The notes under the pieces are model-generated. The model saw nothing but the letters and a program-made list of their open reading frames with translations. It was not told where the DNA came from and ran no database searches. A stretch of 64,000 bases of DNA, taken from contig JACQYF010000061.1 in the NCBI GenBank assembly GCA_016208315.1, positions 1 through 64,000 on the forward strand, read 5' to 3'. Both the position numbers and the translations under genes were made by a program. Within the stretch, counting starts at the first letter, position 1. Every line of letters starts with the position of its first letter. Shown here one piece after another: positions 1 to 7,877 of the stretch. The DNA is from Chloroflexota bacterium. Lineage in GTDB: Bacteria; Chloroflexota; Anaerolineae; UBA4142.

Positions 1-1
1 A

Positions 2-1003
2 ACCGACATGAAGCAGATGGTCGCCATGGAACTGATGACGATGCTCTTGGTCAAGCGCGCCGGCATCACGCTCAAACGCGATCTGATTTTCATGGCGACG
101 GCGGACGAAGAAACCGGCGGACGCATGGGCGCGGGTTGGCTTGCGGATCATCACCCCGAGCTGATTCGAGCCGAGTATGCGATCAACGAAGGCGGCGCGA
201 CCTGCATCGAACTGGACGGCACGTCCTTCTTCGTCTGCTCGACCGCGGAAAAGGGCTCGTCGCGCTTTACGCTGCGCGGCCGCGGCGAGCCGGGACACGC
301 GTCGCAGCCGCCCAAACGGAATTCGATTCTCGCGCTGTCCAAGGCGCTGGTAAAATTGGTCGAGACGCCGCTGCCGCTCCACGTAACGAAAACCGCGCGG
401 GCGCACATTGAGGCGCTGGCGCGCGGCTTGAATAATCGTACCTCCGAAATCCTCCGCGATGTGCTAGACCCGATCATGCACGAGAGCGCCATGTCCGCGC
501 TGCCGCTGGGCGAGCCGGCCAAGCGCCGCCTTTCGGCAAGCTTGCATAATACGGCGACGCCGACCATTCTACGCGCTGGAACCAAAATCAACGTGATTCC
601 GGCGCAAGCGGAATGCGATGTGGATTGCCGTATTTTGCCCGGAACGACTCGCGACTCGTTAGAGCGCGAGGTGCGCGCCGTCGTCGGCAACGAGATTGAG
701 ATTGACTTTGCGCCCCTATTGCCTTGGCTGGAAAGCGACCCGGATTCCCCATTGTTCGATACGATCAGTCAAGTGATCGCCGATCAAGCGCAAGGCGCCG
801 TCGTGCCCGGCCTCATTACGGGCGGGACCGACGCGAAAAGCGTGAGCAAGTTGGGCGCCAAATGCTATGGCTTTGTGCCGATGCGGTACGAGGGTCCGGC
901 GATGTCGGGGCTGGGGCACAATCACGACGAACGCGTGAGTGTCGCGAATCTCGGTTTCGGGACGCGGGTGCTGTACGAAGTTGTGAACAAGTTCTGCATC
1001 TGA
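2..1003 (+). CDS. M20-family metallopeptidase, 5'-truncated by window edge
   Basis: Zinc-dependent peptidase/deacylase of the M20 (ArgE/DapE/CPG2) family, 333 residues visible. The frame is open to the left edge, so the true start lies outside; the first visible residues (TDMKQ) are the conserved metal-bridging Asp motif that normally lies about a quarter of the way in. The catalytic Glu pair is in ADEETGG (about residues 32-38) and the C-terminal metal-ligand motif is GLGHNHDERV near residue 305. The middle part is the usual dimerisation domain. The substrate cannot be read from sequence; a dipeptide, acyl-amino acid or amidohydrolase substrate is possible. The gene ends just before an octamer repeat. 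Confidence 0.9.
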   Translation, partial: TDMKQMVAMELMTMLLVKRAGITLKRDLIFMATADEETGGRMGAGWLADHHPELIRAEYAINEGGATCIELDGTSFFVCSTAEKGSSRFTLRGRGEPGHASQPPKRNSILALSKALVKLVETPLPLHVTKTARAHIEALARGLNNRTSEILRDVLDPIMHESAMSALPLGEPAKRRLSASLHNTATPTILRAGTKINVIPAQAECDVDCRILPGTTRDSLEREVRAVVGNEIEIDFAPLLPWLESDPDSPLFDTISQVIADQAQGAVVPGLITGGTDAKSVSKLGAKCYGFVPMRYEGPAMSGLGHNHDERVSVANLGFGTRVLYEVVNKFCI

Positions 1004-1011
1004 CTTGGGGA

Positions 1012-1083
1012 TTCGGTGGTTCGGTGGTTCGAAGTTAGCTTCCAACCACCCAACTACCCAACCACCCAACCATCTAACCACCA
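1012..1083. repeat. Tandem octamer array with inverted arms
   Basis: Nine units of 8 bp run in register. The first units are TTCGGTGG (twice) and the later units are variants of AACCACCC, the complement of the first block, so the array can fold into one hairpin. It fills the gap between two convergent genes (M20 peptidase and the minus-strand secreted protein) and may act as a bidirectional terminator or be a remnant of a mobile repeat. Confidence 0.75.
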
Positions 1084-1088
1084 TTCTG

Positions 1089-3140
1089 CTACGGTTTGTC
1101 CTTAAATTCCTCTAGCGAGAGTGTGTACTGGCTGTTGCCACCCTCGGCGCGGCCCTTGAGTTCGGTGACGCGCACATAGCCCGTCACGTCCCCGATATTA
1201 TTCCACCACCAAATCTCCGCAATGTTCCCAAAATAGTGATCGTTCGCGGCAATCAGATTGCCGTTCACGTATAGCTCGATGCGCGGCTCGGTCGGGAAGT
1301 TGGTTGGCGTGTCCGCTTTGATGTGATAGACCCAGCCCGCGCGCGCTTTGAACTTGACCCAGTCCTGATCGGTCGGCACGCAGAAATTGTGCCATTGCGG
1401 CGTCGTGATCGTGTGCGCCAGGTCGGCCGAGTCGTCGGGTTCGTACGCGTCGTCACAGCGCTGCGGTCTGGGAGTCGGCGCAACGGTAGCGGGCGGGGCT
1501 GGAGGGGGAAGGCAGGACGGGAACACAAACGAACCGATGCGCGTTTGCCAATTGCCGCCGGTCGTCGCGTAATATTCGTTGGTGTACCAGAAGGTGCAGT
1601 CGTCCACCGGATCCACCGTCATCGCCGAATAGTCGCCCCAGCGACTGCTGTGTCCAACCTGTGAACCGGTCCCTTCGACGAGCGAGGTTTCACCTTGGCC
1701 GAGAATGCCGAGGGGGTCGCTCGCAAGTCGCCCCGTGTATCGAATTGAAGGATACAAGCTGGTGCTCGATACGCTGTATCCAAGCGCCATGTTCCCGACC
1801 CGGTCCACTGCGAGACTGCCCATCCAGCGATAATTGGCATCCGGTTGAAATGTGCCTTGTTGATAGATGCTCGGCGAGCCGTTGGGGTCGCGAATTTCAT
1901 ACCACCGAATGCCGGTCGGCACGCCCACGGCTGTACTAGTGGCGACCGTGTGATTGGCCCAGAGCGATTCGGTTCCGGCGATGTTGCGATACTGAAGCTG
2001 CATCATCAACCGGTCGCCCAGTCCATCCACCCAGTCGAACGGGCTGACTCCCGGCTGAGGCACGCACGCAAAGATAGCGGCCGCATTACACGGCATCGCA
2101 AAGTTTGCTACGGTTAGATTCGTTGGGCCCGTGAAGGTGGAATTGCCGGGCGACGTCCAATCCACGTGAAATTTCCAAAGATGCAAGATATTCGGCGAGT
2201 CAATGGAAGCAAAGAAATTGGGAGAGCCGCTCGGCGGCAGCGCCCCGCGCAAATTGCTCGGCAGCAGCGAAGGATAGCAAGTCGCGCCGCAGGGCAAATC
2301 GAAAGAAACCGGAGTGAGCGGCAGTCCGTTGAGCATCGCATTACGGTCGAGCGCCCAAACGCGCGTGCTGACCAGCGAGTTCGTCGAGAGCCGGAACATG
2401 TTCGCGGACATGTAGTAAGCGTCGGGCCACAAGCCCAACTTGGGGTAGTCGTTCAAGAGCTGGCTGTCCGCGACCATCGCATAGAACCACCACCCGCCCG
2501 AAACCGGATCGCCTGTTTTGGAAACGGCGATGCACTGGTAGAACGGCCCCGCCGAACTCGCAAACGCAAAATCGGTGACGATCCAACGATTGGCCAGTTG
2601 GTCGTAAAGCACGATGGGATCGCCCCGGTTGGTCGTATCGCACGGCGTTCCAGTTCCGTCGAACAGGCCGTTGAACGTGTTGGCGTAGAGCAGACTACCC
2701 GTCTTGCTAAAAATACCCAGCGAGATGTTTACCGCCTGGACGTAGTGGTTCGGGCCCACGTCGCCATTTGGGTCCGGGGGCCAACCCGCGCCCCATGCGA
2801 TCCGACTCAGCCCTTCGAAATTTTGGATCGGCGCGGGCATCAGCGTGATCGCTTTGCGAGACTGGCGCACCGGATCGGTTAGCGACAGGGCCGGGGCAAA
2901 TGCTTGCGCTCGGCGCTGCGGGGGCAATAAGTCGAGTTGCTCCGGCGGCCGCGCTTGGGCCCGACCCAATCCCGCGCGAACAGAGGACACGGGAATGATC
3001 GGCGGCCCAACAAATGGGCCTTGAACCTGAGGGCCTTGCGCGGTCGCCGGTGGAATACGCACGGGGGCAAGCAAGATAAATGCGACAACGGCGAGGAAAA
3101 GAACGAGCAGAGGAAAGCGATGTGATTTTGATGTGCTCAT
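1089..3140 (-). CDS. Large secreted protein with C-terminal PPC-like domain
   Basis: Predicted exported protein of 683 residues. The chosen ATG (3140) starts a classical signal peptide (basic MSTSKSHR, then a long hydrophobic stretch ending near ATAQG). The central 450 residues are rich in Trp, Gly and Asn, with motifs such as DPNGDVGPNHYVQA, and resemble a family of extracellular proteins of unknown function, perhaps beta-propeller-like. The last 120 residues (YEPDDSADLA, then DQDWVKFKA) fit a pre-peptidase C-terminal (PPC) beta-sandwich. No peptidase active site was recognised. There is no Shine-Dalgarno sequence; a near-consensus promoter lies directly upstream, suggesting a leaderless mRNA. 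The longer upstream open frame runs through the promoter and a repeat and was rejected. Confidence 0.8.
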   Translation of the reverse strand: MSTSKSHRFPLLVLFLAVVAFILLAPVRIPPATAQGPQVQGPFVGPPIIPVSSVRAGLGRAQARPPEQLDLLPPQRRAQAFAPALSLTDPVRQSRKAITLMPAPIQNFEGLSRIAWGAGWPPDPNGDVGPNHYVQAVNISLGIFSKTGSLLYANTFNGLFDGTGTPCDTTNRGDPIVLYDQLANRWIVTDFAFASSAGPFYQCIAVSKTGDPVSGGWWFYAMVADSQLLNDYPKLGLWPDAYYMSANMFRLSTNSLVSTRVWALDRNAMLNGLPLTPVSFDLPCGATCYPSLLPSNLRGALPPSGSPNFFASIDSPNILHLWKFHVDWTSPGNSTFTGPTNLTVANFAMPCNAAAIFACVPQPGVSPFDWVDGLGDRLMMQLQYRNIAGTESLWANHTVATSTAVGVPTGIRWYEIRDPNGSPSIYQQGTFQPDANYRWMGSLAVDRVGNMALGYSVSSTSLYPSIRYTGRLASDPLGILGQGETSLVEGTGSQVGHSSRWGDYSAMTVDPVDDCTFWYTNEYYATTGGNWQTRIGSFVFPSCLPPPAPPATVAPTPRPQRCDDAYEPDDSADLAHTITTPQWHNFCVPTDQDWVKFKARAGWVYHIKADTPTNFPTEPRIELYVNGNLIAANDHYFGNIAEIWWWNNIGDVTGYVRVTELKGRAEGGNSQYTLSLEEFKDKP

Positions 3141-3149
3141 TGTGAGTAG

Positions 3150-3178
3150 ATTATACATCGATTGGCGCGTAAGTGCAA
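3150..3178 (-). promoter_or_regulatory. Sigma70-type promoter, leaderless arrangement
   Basis: On the minus strand TTGCAC (3178-3173), a 17-nt spacer and TATAAT (3155-3150) lie just before the ATG at 3140. The -10 box ends 9 nt from the start codon, so transcription would begin at or within a base or two of the ATG. Confidence 0.75.
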
Positions 3179-3220
3179 AAATGCGCCCAACGCAAACCAG
3201 ACGTATAATAAACACACCTT

Positions 3221-3313
3221 GTTCGTAGTGCGGCACGCAGCGGGCTTTGCGGAGTGCCGTGCTTCGCGCGCGGACGCGACTCCGCAAAGTACGCTACGTC
3301 GCTAACTACAAAC
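3221..3313. repeat. Imperfect palindromic element, about 93 bp
   Basis: Two arms of about 34 bp (3221-3255 and 3279-3313) are inverted copies with some mismatches. They are best conserved in the inner segment CTTTGCGGAGT and in the outer GTT.GTAGT; the loop is GC-rich. It lies between divergent genes, just upstream of the DUF58 gene, and looks like a small non-autonomous (MITE/REP-like) element. Confidence 0.7.
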
Positions 3314-3331
3314 CCGCAATCGAGGTACTCA

Positions 3332-4627
3332 TTGCCCAACGCTCAATTGAAACTTTATTCGCGCGCTTTGCCTGTGATCGTCGTCATCTTGTTCGTGTTG
3401 CAACTGACTTGGGCCTTTCAGGGCTGGACGATTCTGTTGGTCGGCTTTGGCGGCGCGTGGTTGATCGCCTATCTGTGGTCGCGTTCGCTCGCGCGCGGCT
3501 TGCGCTTGACGCGCGAGATGCGCTTTGGCTGGACGCAGGTCGGCGACGTGCTCGAGGAACGCTTTACGCTCGCCAACACCGCGGCGGCCCCAGCCCTGTG
3601 GGTCGAGGTACGCGACCATTCGACTTTGCCGGGCTATGTCGCGTCGCGCGCAACCGGCATCGGCGGCGATGCCGAAAATTCCTGGACCGTCACGGGCGTC
3701 TGCACGCGCCGCGGCGCGTACACACTTGGACCGACGACGCTGCGCGCCGGCGACCCTTTCGGCATTTACACAGTTACGCTCGACCTGCCGGCCCGGATGA
3801 ACCTGATGGTCATGCCGCCTATCGTGCCGCTCCCCAAAATCGAAATCGCTTCCGGCGGCCGCGCGGGCGCGGGTCGCCAGCGCAGCGATGCCTTCGAGCG
3901 CACGGTGAACGCGGCCGGCGTGCGTGAATATCTGCCGGGCGATGGACAGTCGCAAATTCATTGGCGGACGACCGCGCGCCGTGATGCGCTCTTTGTGCGC
4001 CAACTCGACCGTGCGACCTCGGCCGATTGGTGGATCGTCCTAGATCTCGATCAACGCGTTCAAGCAGGCCACGGGCAGGACTCGACCCTCGAACATGGCG
4101 TGATTCTCGCGGCGTCGCTCGCGGATCGCGGCCTGCGCGCCAAGCGCCAGGTTGGCCTGCTGATGTGCGGCGATCAAGGTTTAGAGTGGATGCCCCCGCG
4201 CGACAGTCCAGCGCGCCGCTGGGAAATCCTCCGCGCGCTCGCGCTCGTTTCTCCGGGCCGTACGCCGCTGGCGAATTTACTGTCCCAACTCAATCCATCT
4301 CTCAAAGGAGTTTCCAGTCTCATCATTATCACGCCCGCGGCGCAAGGCGATTGGATTGAAACCGTCTTGCCTCTGCGCTGGCGAGGTATCGTGCCGACCG
4401 TGCTGCTGCTAGATCCTGGCTCATTCGGCGGCAGAGGAGATGTGCGCGCGACCCTGGCGGCGCTCGCCGATTTGGAGATCGCGCATCACGTCATCACGCG
4501 CGACGTGCTCGACCGCCCCGAAATGCGGCCCGGGCGGCGCGGCCATTGGGAATGGCACGTCTCGCCGCGCGGCCGCGCGATTCTGAAAAGCAAGCCGCGC
4601 GATATGGCCTGGAAGGTTCTGACGTGA
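3332..4627 (+). CDS. DUF58 family protein
   Basis: Membrane-anchored DUF58 protein of 431 residues. Members pair with MoxR ATPases and transglutaminase proteins and carry a von Willebrand A-like fold. Two hydrophobic segments occupy about residues 8-50. The DUF58 signature is clear: REYLPGDG then [18 protein letters not shown] at about residues 198-225. I chose the TTG at 3332 because GAGGT lies 5-6 nt upstream and the hydrophobic anchor follows directly; the longer frame reaches back into a palindromic repeat. The stop overlaps the GTG start of the transglutaminase gene (GTGA), so the two are co-translated. No moxR gene is adjacent, which is unusual for this set. Confidence 0.88.
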   Translation: MPNAQLKLYSRALPVIVVILFVLQLTWAFQGWTILLVGFGGAWLIAYLWSRSLARGLRLTREMRFGWTQVGDVLEERFTLANTAAAPALWVEVRDHSTLPGYVASRATGIGGDAENSWTVTGVCTRRGAYTLGPTTLRAGDPFGIYTVTLDLPARMNLMVMPPIVPLPKIEIASGGRAGAGRQRSDAFERTVNAAGVREYLPGDGQSQIHWRTTARRDALFVRQLDRATSADWWIVLDLDQRVQAGHGQDSTLEHGVILAASLADRGLRAKRQVGLLMCGDQGLEWMPPRDSPARRWEILRALALVSPGRTPLANLLSQLNPSLKGVSSLIIITPAAQGDWIETVLPLRWRGIVPTVLLLDPGSFGGRGDVRATLAALADLEIAHHVITRDVLDRPEMRPGRRGHWEWHVSPRGRAILKSKPRDMAWKVLT

Positions 4628-6984
4628 GCCGAACATTGGGCTGGCTTGCGCGCCACGCGGGCGCAGAGACGATTGCCATACTGGCGATTTTGTCTCTCGC
4701 GCTGGGGTCGCTCACGGTCGGCTTGCAGAGCATCCTGCGCGGTTTCGATGTTTGGCTCGTGCTCACGACTGCGCTCGCCGGCTTGATGCTTGGGTGGGTC
4801 CTCGCCAAATCGCCGTTGCCGGGCTGGCTCGCGAGTGTCGTCGGGTGCATCGTCGGAATCGAAATTATTCTGGGCCGCGTTGGACAGCTTGGCGGCAAAT
4901 TGCTTGCCGTGGGTCGCGCATTCGAGCAGCTCGCGTGGGATATTTGGAACGTTACGGCGAACGTTCTTCAGAACGTTACAGCGAACGTTCCCTACTCTCC
5001 CAATGTGCCGCGCGTCGCGTTGCCGAACACGGACCGGCTTTTAAGCGCGCTGACAGCCGTTTGGAATGACATTGCGACCGTCTTGATTCGCTTTTCCGAT
5101 TGGGCACAGCAAATACTGAACGGACAGCCGTCATTCGATCCCGTAGCAAACGCGTTGGTCTGGAGCTTTTTGCTTTGGGCGATTGCGATCTGGACCGGCT
5201 GGGCCGCGCGCAGCCGCGCGCAGCCCTTCGAGGCGCTGCTTCCGGGGACCGCGCTTTTGGCGGCCATGTTGGCCTATACGCGCTCAAGCGCCGCGTATCT
5301 GGTTCCGCTGTTTGCGGCGACGCTGGTGCTGATGCCGCTGGTTGTACACCGCGCCCGCGAAAGCCGGTGGGCGCGGGAGGGGATTGACGTCGCGGAGGAC
5401 ATTCACATGGATGTGATGTTCACGGCGATTCCGTTGTCGCTCGCTTTGATTGTTGCGGCAGTCTTCGCGCCGTCCATCTCGGCGCAAGAGATTGCGCGCT
5501 GGGCGCAGAATATGCTCGAACCACGCGTCGGCGTGGCGAGTGATTTGCCAGACTCGCTTGGGCTGCTGATCCAGCCGGCCCCGCCGTCGCCGTTCGATCC
5601 GGTCCTCGCGCCGGGTTTGCCGCGCGAGCATTTGATCGGCGCGGGGCCCGAGCTTTCGAAACAGGTCGCGCTCTTGGTTCGCACGAATGCCGATGGTCCG
5701 TCCTATTGGCGCGCGAGCACCTACGATCGCTACAACGGGCGCGGCTGGTTCACAAGCGCGACGGACACTGTCAATTACCGCGCGGGCGAAATCGCGGTGC
5801 CACATGACGGCGTGGGCTATTGCCGCGTGCGCCAGGAGATCCAATTCGTCGGAGACGGGAATGGGCTGCTCTACGCAACCGGCGTGCTCATAACGGCGGA
5901 CCACGATTTTGCCGTCGCATGGCGTTCGGCGGAAGATGCGTTTGGCGCAAGTATCCAAGCGACGAGCTATCGCGCCGAATCGCTCACGCCAATCGCGACC
6001 GAAGCGCAGTTGCAGCAAGCGGGCAGTCATTATCCCGAATGGGTCACCGAGCGTTATCTGTTTCTGCCCGACGACGTTCCGCCGCGCGTGCTCGCGCTCG
6101 CGCGTGACCTCACCGCATCACGGCGCACGCCTTACGACCGCGCGCGCGCGCTCGAAACCTATTTGCATGCTTTTGCGTACACGCTTGATTTACCCGCGCC
6201 GCCATCGTCCCGGGATGTCGTGGATTATTTTCTCTTCGATCTGCAAAAGGGCTATTGCGATTACTTTGCCTCGGCGATGGTCGTGCTCGCGCGCGCGGCG
6301 GGCCTGCCCGCGCGCCTGGTCGTGGGCTACGCGCCGGGACGCTACGAGGCCGAAAACGAGGGCTATGTCGTGACCGAAGCCGACGCGCATTCGTGGGCCG
6401 AAATTTATTTTCCGGATTATGGCTGGATCGAGTTCGAGCCGACGAGCAGCCGCGCGGCGACGACTCTTCCGGACGACACGTCCATTTTCGATCAAGATCC
6501 GTCTAAAGCCAAGCCCACTCTGAGTTTGTCGGAGGAGTTGCAGGCAAGTGACAATCGCAGGTTCTTGTTGCTGCCCGCGGCATTGGCGTTGCTCGTTCTA
6601 GCCGGTTTCGCATGGTCGGTCATAGACGATTGGCGGCTGCGGGTTGCCGCTCCCAATGCGGCCATCAACTCGATCTACGCTCGCCTGGTTCGTTTCGCGC
6701 CGCGCTTGGGGGTTGCCGTCGCCGTGGCGGACACGCCCGATGAGATTACCGCGCGTTTCGCGACGCGCCTGGCGACCATCGCAAAGAATCGCCATGCGCT
6801 CCAATCTGCTGAATCTGAGTTGCGCTGGCTGAGCGCGATGTATATTCGCGCGTGCTACAGTCCACACGCGCTAGACGTCGCGGAGCAGGCGCAGGCCGTC
6901 AAGGTGTGGCACACGCTCCATCGCCGCTTGTGGTGGGCGTGGATGTTGTTGTCGTTGCCATTTTTTCCGAGGGAGGTTGAATGA
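4624..6984 (+). CDS. TgpA-like transglutaminase-core membrane protein
   Basis: Polytopic membrane protein of 786 residues with an extracytoplasmic transglutaminase-like cysteine peptidase domain. The N-terminal third has about six to eight membrane segments (DUF3488-like). The catalytic core holds Cys545 in [11 protein letters not shown], His589 in [10 protein letters not shown] and Asp in [11 protein letters not shown] about 15 residues later, the usual Cys-His-Asp triad. Another membrane segment near residue 645 and a DUF4129-like tail follow. The GTG start overlaps the DUF58 stop. Residues 108-125 (nt 4946-4996) are encoded by a palindromic repeat that also occurs at 17829-17854, so they look inserted in frame. 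Substrate unknown; likely cell-envelope protein processing or cross-linking. Confidence 0.9.
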   Translation: MSRTLGWLARHAGAETIAILAILSLALGSLTVGLQSILRGFDVWLVLTTALAGLMLGWVLAKSPLPGWLASVVGCIVGIEIILGRVGQLGGKLLAVGRAFEQLAWDIWNVTANVLQNVTANVPYSPNVPRVALPNTDRLLSALTAVWNDIATVLIRFSDWAQQILNGQPSFDPVANALVWSFLLWAIAIWTGWAARSRAQPFEALLPGTALLAAMLAYTRSSAAYLVPLFAATLVLMPLVVHRARESRWAREGIDVAEDIHMDVMFTAIPLSLALIVAAVFAPSISAQEIARWAQNMLEPRVGVASDLPDSLGLLIQPAPPSPFDPVLAPGLPREHLIGAGPELSKQVALLVRTNADGPSYWRASTYDRYNGRGWFTSATDTVNYRAGEIAVPHDGVGYCRVRQEIQFVGDGNGLLYATGVLITADHDFAVAWRSAEDAFGASIQATSYRAESLTPIATEAQLQQAGSHYPEWVTERYLFLPDDVPPRVLALARDLTASRRTPYDRARALETYLHAFAYTLDLPAPPSSRDVVDYFLFDLQKGYCDYFASAMVVLARAAGLPARLVVGYAPGRYEAENEGYVVTEADAHSWAEIYFPDYGWIEFEPTSSRAATTLPDDTSIFDQDPSKAKPTLSLSEELQASDNRRFLLLPAALALLVLAGFAWSVIDDWRLRVAAPNAAINSIYARLVRFAPRLGVAVAVADTPDEITARFATRLATIAKNRHALQSAESELRWLSAMYIRACYSPHALDVAEQAQAVKVWHTLHRRLWWAWMLLSLPFFPREVE
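4946..4996. repeat. Palindromic repeat inserted in frame in a coding gene
   Basis: Two copies of a unit built on GAACGTTAC(A/G)GCGAACGTTC lie in tandem. Positions 4971-4996 match 17854-17829 in inverted orientation over 26 identical bases. The 51-bp length keeps the reading frame and adds an Asn-Val-Thr-Ala-Asn-Val type repeat to the protein. Confidence 0.85.
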
Positions 6985-7634
6985 TCAAGATCGTATCGCC
7001 TATCACCGCGCTGGTCGTCCTCATGGTTGTGTCCTGCAGTCCAACGCCGACGCCCACGCCGACGCCGGACCTGAACGCCACCGCAACGCTCGTCGCGCTG
7101 CGCGCCTTTGCGACCCAAACAGCCAACGCGCCGACGAGCACTGCCACGCCGACCGTTACGAGTTCTGCGACCGCATCGCCGACGCGTACGCGCACCCCCC
7201 TACCCTCTCCCACGCCAACGGCGACGATCACTCGAACGCCGACGTCCGCGGCCACCGCGACGCGCACGCGGACGCCCACACCGGCGGTGCGTTATCCCTC
7301 GATCAAATTGCGTGAGCCAAAACAGGGGCAGACGATTCAAGGCGTGGCGCTCGTCCTTGAATGGGAAGGCGTTGCGCTCGAACGCGAGGGCGATCATTAC
7401 GAACTCGCCATTAAACGGCAGGAGAGCGCGACCTGGGAAAAGCGATTGGATGCCGGGCAGCAGAGCAAGTTGCAGTTGAATCAAGATGCCGGATTGGGCT
7501 ATGGCATGTTCACTTGGAGTATTTACGTTGTGGACGCCAAGTCCCAAGTAGTCAGCCCCGACGGGGAGAAGCGAAACGTGAATTGGGGACACCGCGGCAG
7601 CGGCGGCCAGCCGTGCGCGGTTTGCCACAAGTAG
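6981..7634 (+). CDS. Lipoprotein with Thr-Pro linker and C-terminal CxxCH
   Basis: Predicted lipoprotein of 217 residues. The lipobox is VVSC, with Cys at about residue 19. A Ser/Thr/Pro linker of about 75 residues (TPTPTP, TRTRTP) follows, then a small beta-rich domain ([17 protein letters not shown] onward, about residues 105-200) similar to Ig-like or sugar-binding modules found after such linkers. The last residues are PCAVCHK, a CxxCH haem-attachment-like motif right at the C-terminus. The ATG overlaps the stop of the transglutaminase gene (ATGA), giving a three-gene operon with DUF58. The function of the C-terminal motif is not known. Confidence 0.75.
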   Translation: MIKIVSPITALVVLMVVSCSPTPTPTPTPDLNATATLVALRAFATQTANAPTSTATPTVTSSATASPTRTRTPLPSPTPTATITRTPTSAATATRTRTPTPAVRYPSIKLREPKQGQTIQGVALVLEWEGVALEREGDHYELAIKRQESATWEKRLDAGQQSKLQLNQDAGLGYGMFTWSIYVVDAKSQVVSPDGEKRNVNWGHRGSGGQPCAVCHK

Positions 7635-7788
7635 CCAGTGTCCGGTAACCAGTACACAGTCAACAGTTAACAGTGCTGTTTGCTGCTTACTGCTCACTGC
7701 TCACTGTTCCCTGTGCACTGCTCACGGTTCACCGCTCACTGTTCACTGTTCACTGCTCACTGTTCGCGGTTCACTGCTCACTGTTCAC
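7635..7788. repeat. Tandem heptamer array, 22 units, inverted arms
   Basis: Twenty-two 7-bp units run in perfect register directly after the lipoprotein stop. Units 1-6 are variants of ACAGTCA/CCAGTGT; units 7-22 are variants of TGCTCAC/TGTTCAC, broadly the complement of the first block. A foldback hairpin is therefore possible. The same unit family recurs at 19123-19216. Confidence 0.9.
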
Positions 7789-7816
7789 TGGCTCTTGTGT
7801 AACTGCACAATACCGC

Positions 7817-7846
7817 TTGACACATCGCCAAGTTGAGAACTATAAT
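7817..7846 (+). promoter_or_regulatory. Consensus sigma70-type promoter
   Basis: TTGACA (7817-7822), an 18-nt spacer and TATAAT (7841-7846): both hexamers match consensus. It lies about 30 nt before the ATG of the fused response regulator/oxidoreductase gene at 7878. Confidence 0.85.
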
Positions 7847-7877
7847 CCGCCATAGTTCTAACCAGGAGAGTGTAGAG

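Noticed and set aside
3204-3209. TATAAT as promoter for the DUF58 gene
   Set aside because: No acceptable -35 hexamer at 16-18 nt; a palindromic element lies between it and the gene.
7635-7788. CRISPR-like array
   Set aside because: Units are 7 bp without spacers; no cas genes in the window.
7673-7855. 60-residue open frame with repeating Leu-Thr-Val
   Set aside because: It is simply the translation of the heptamer array.
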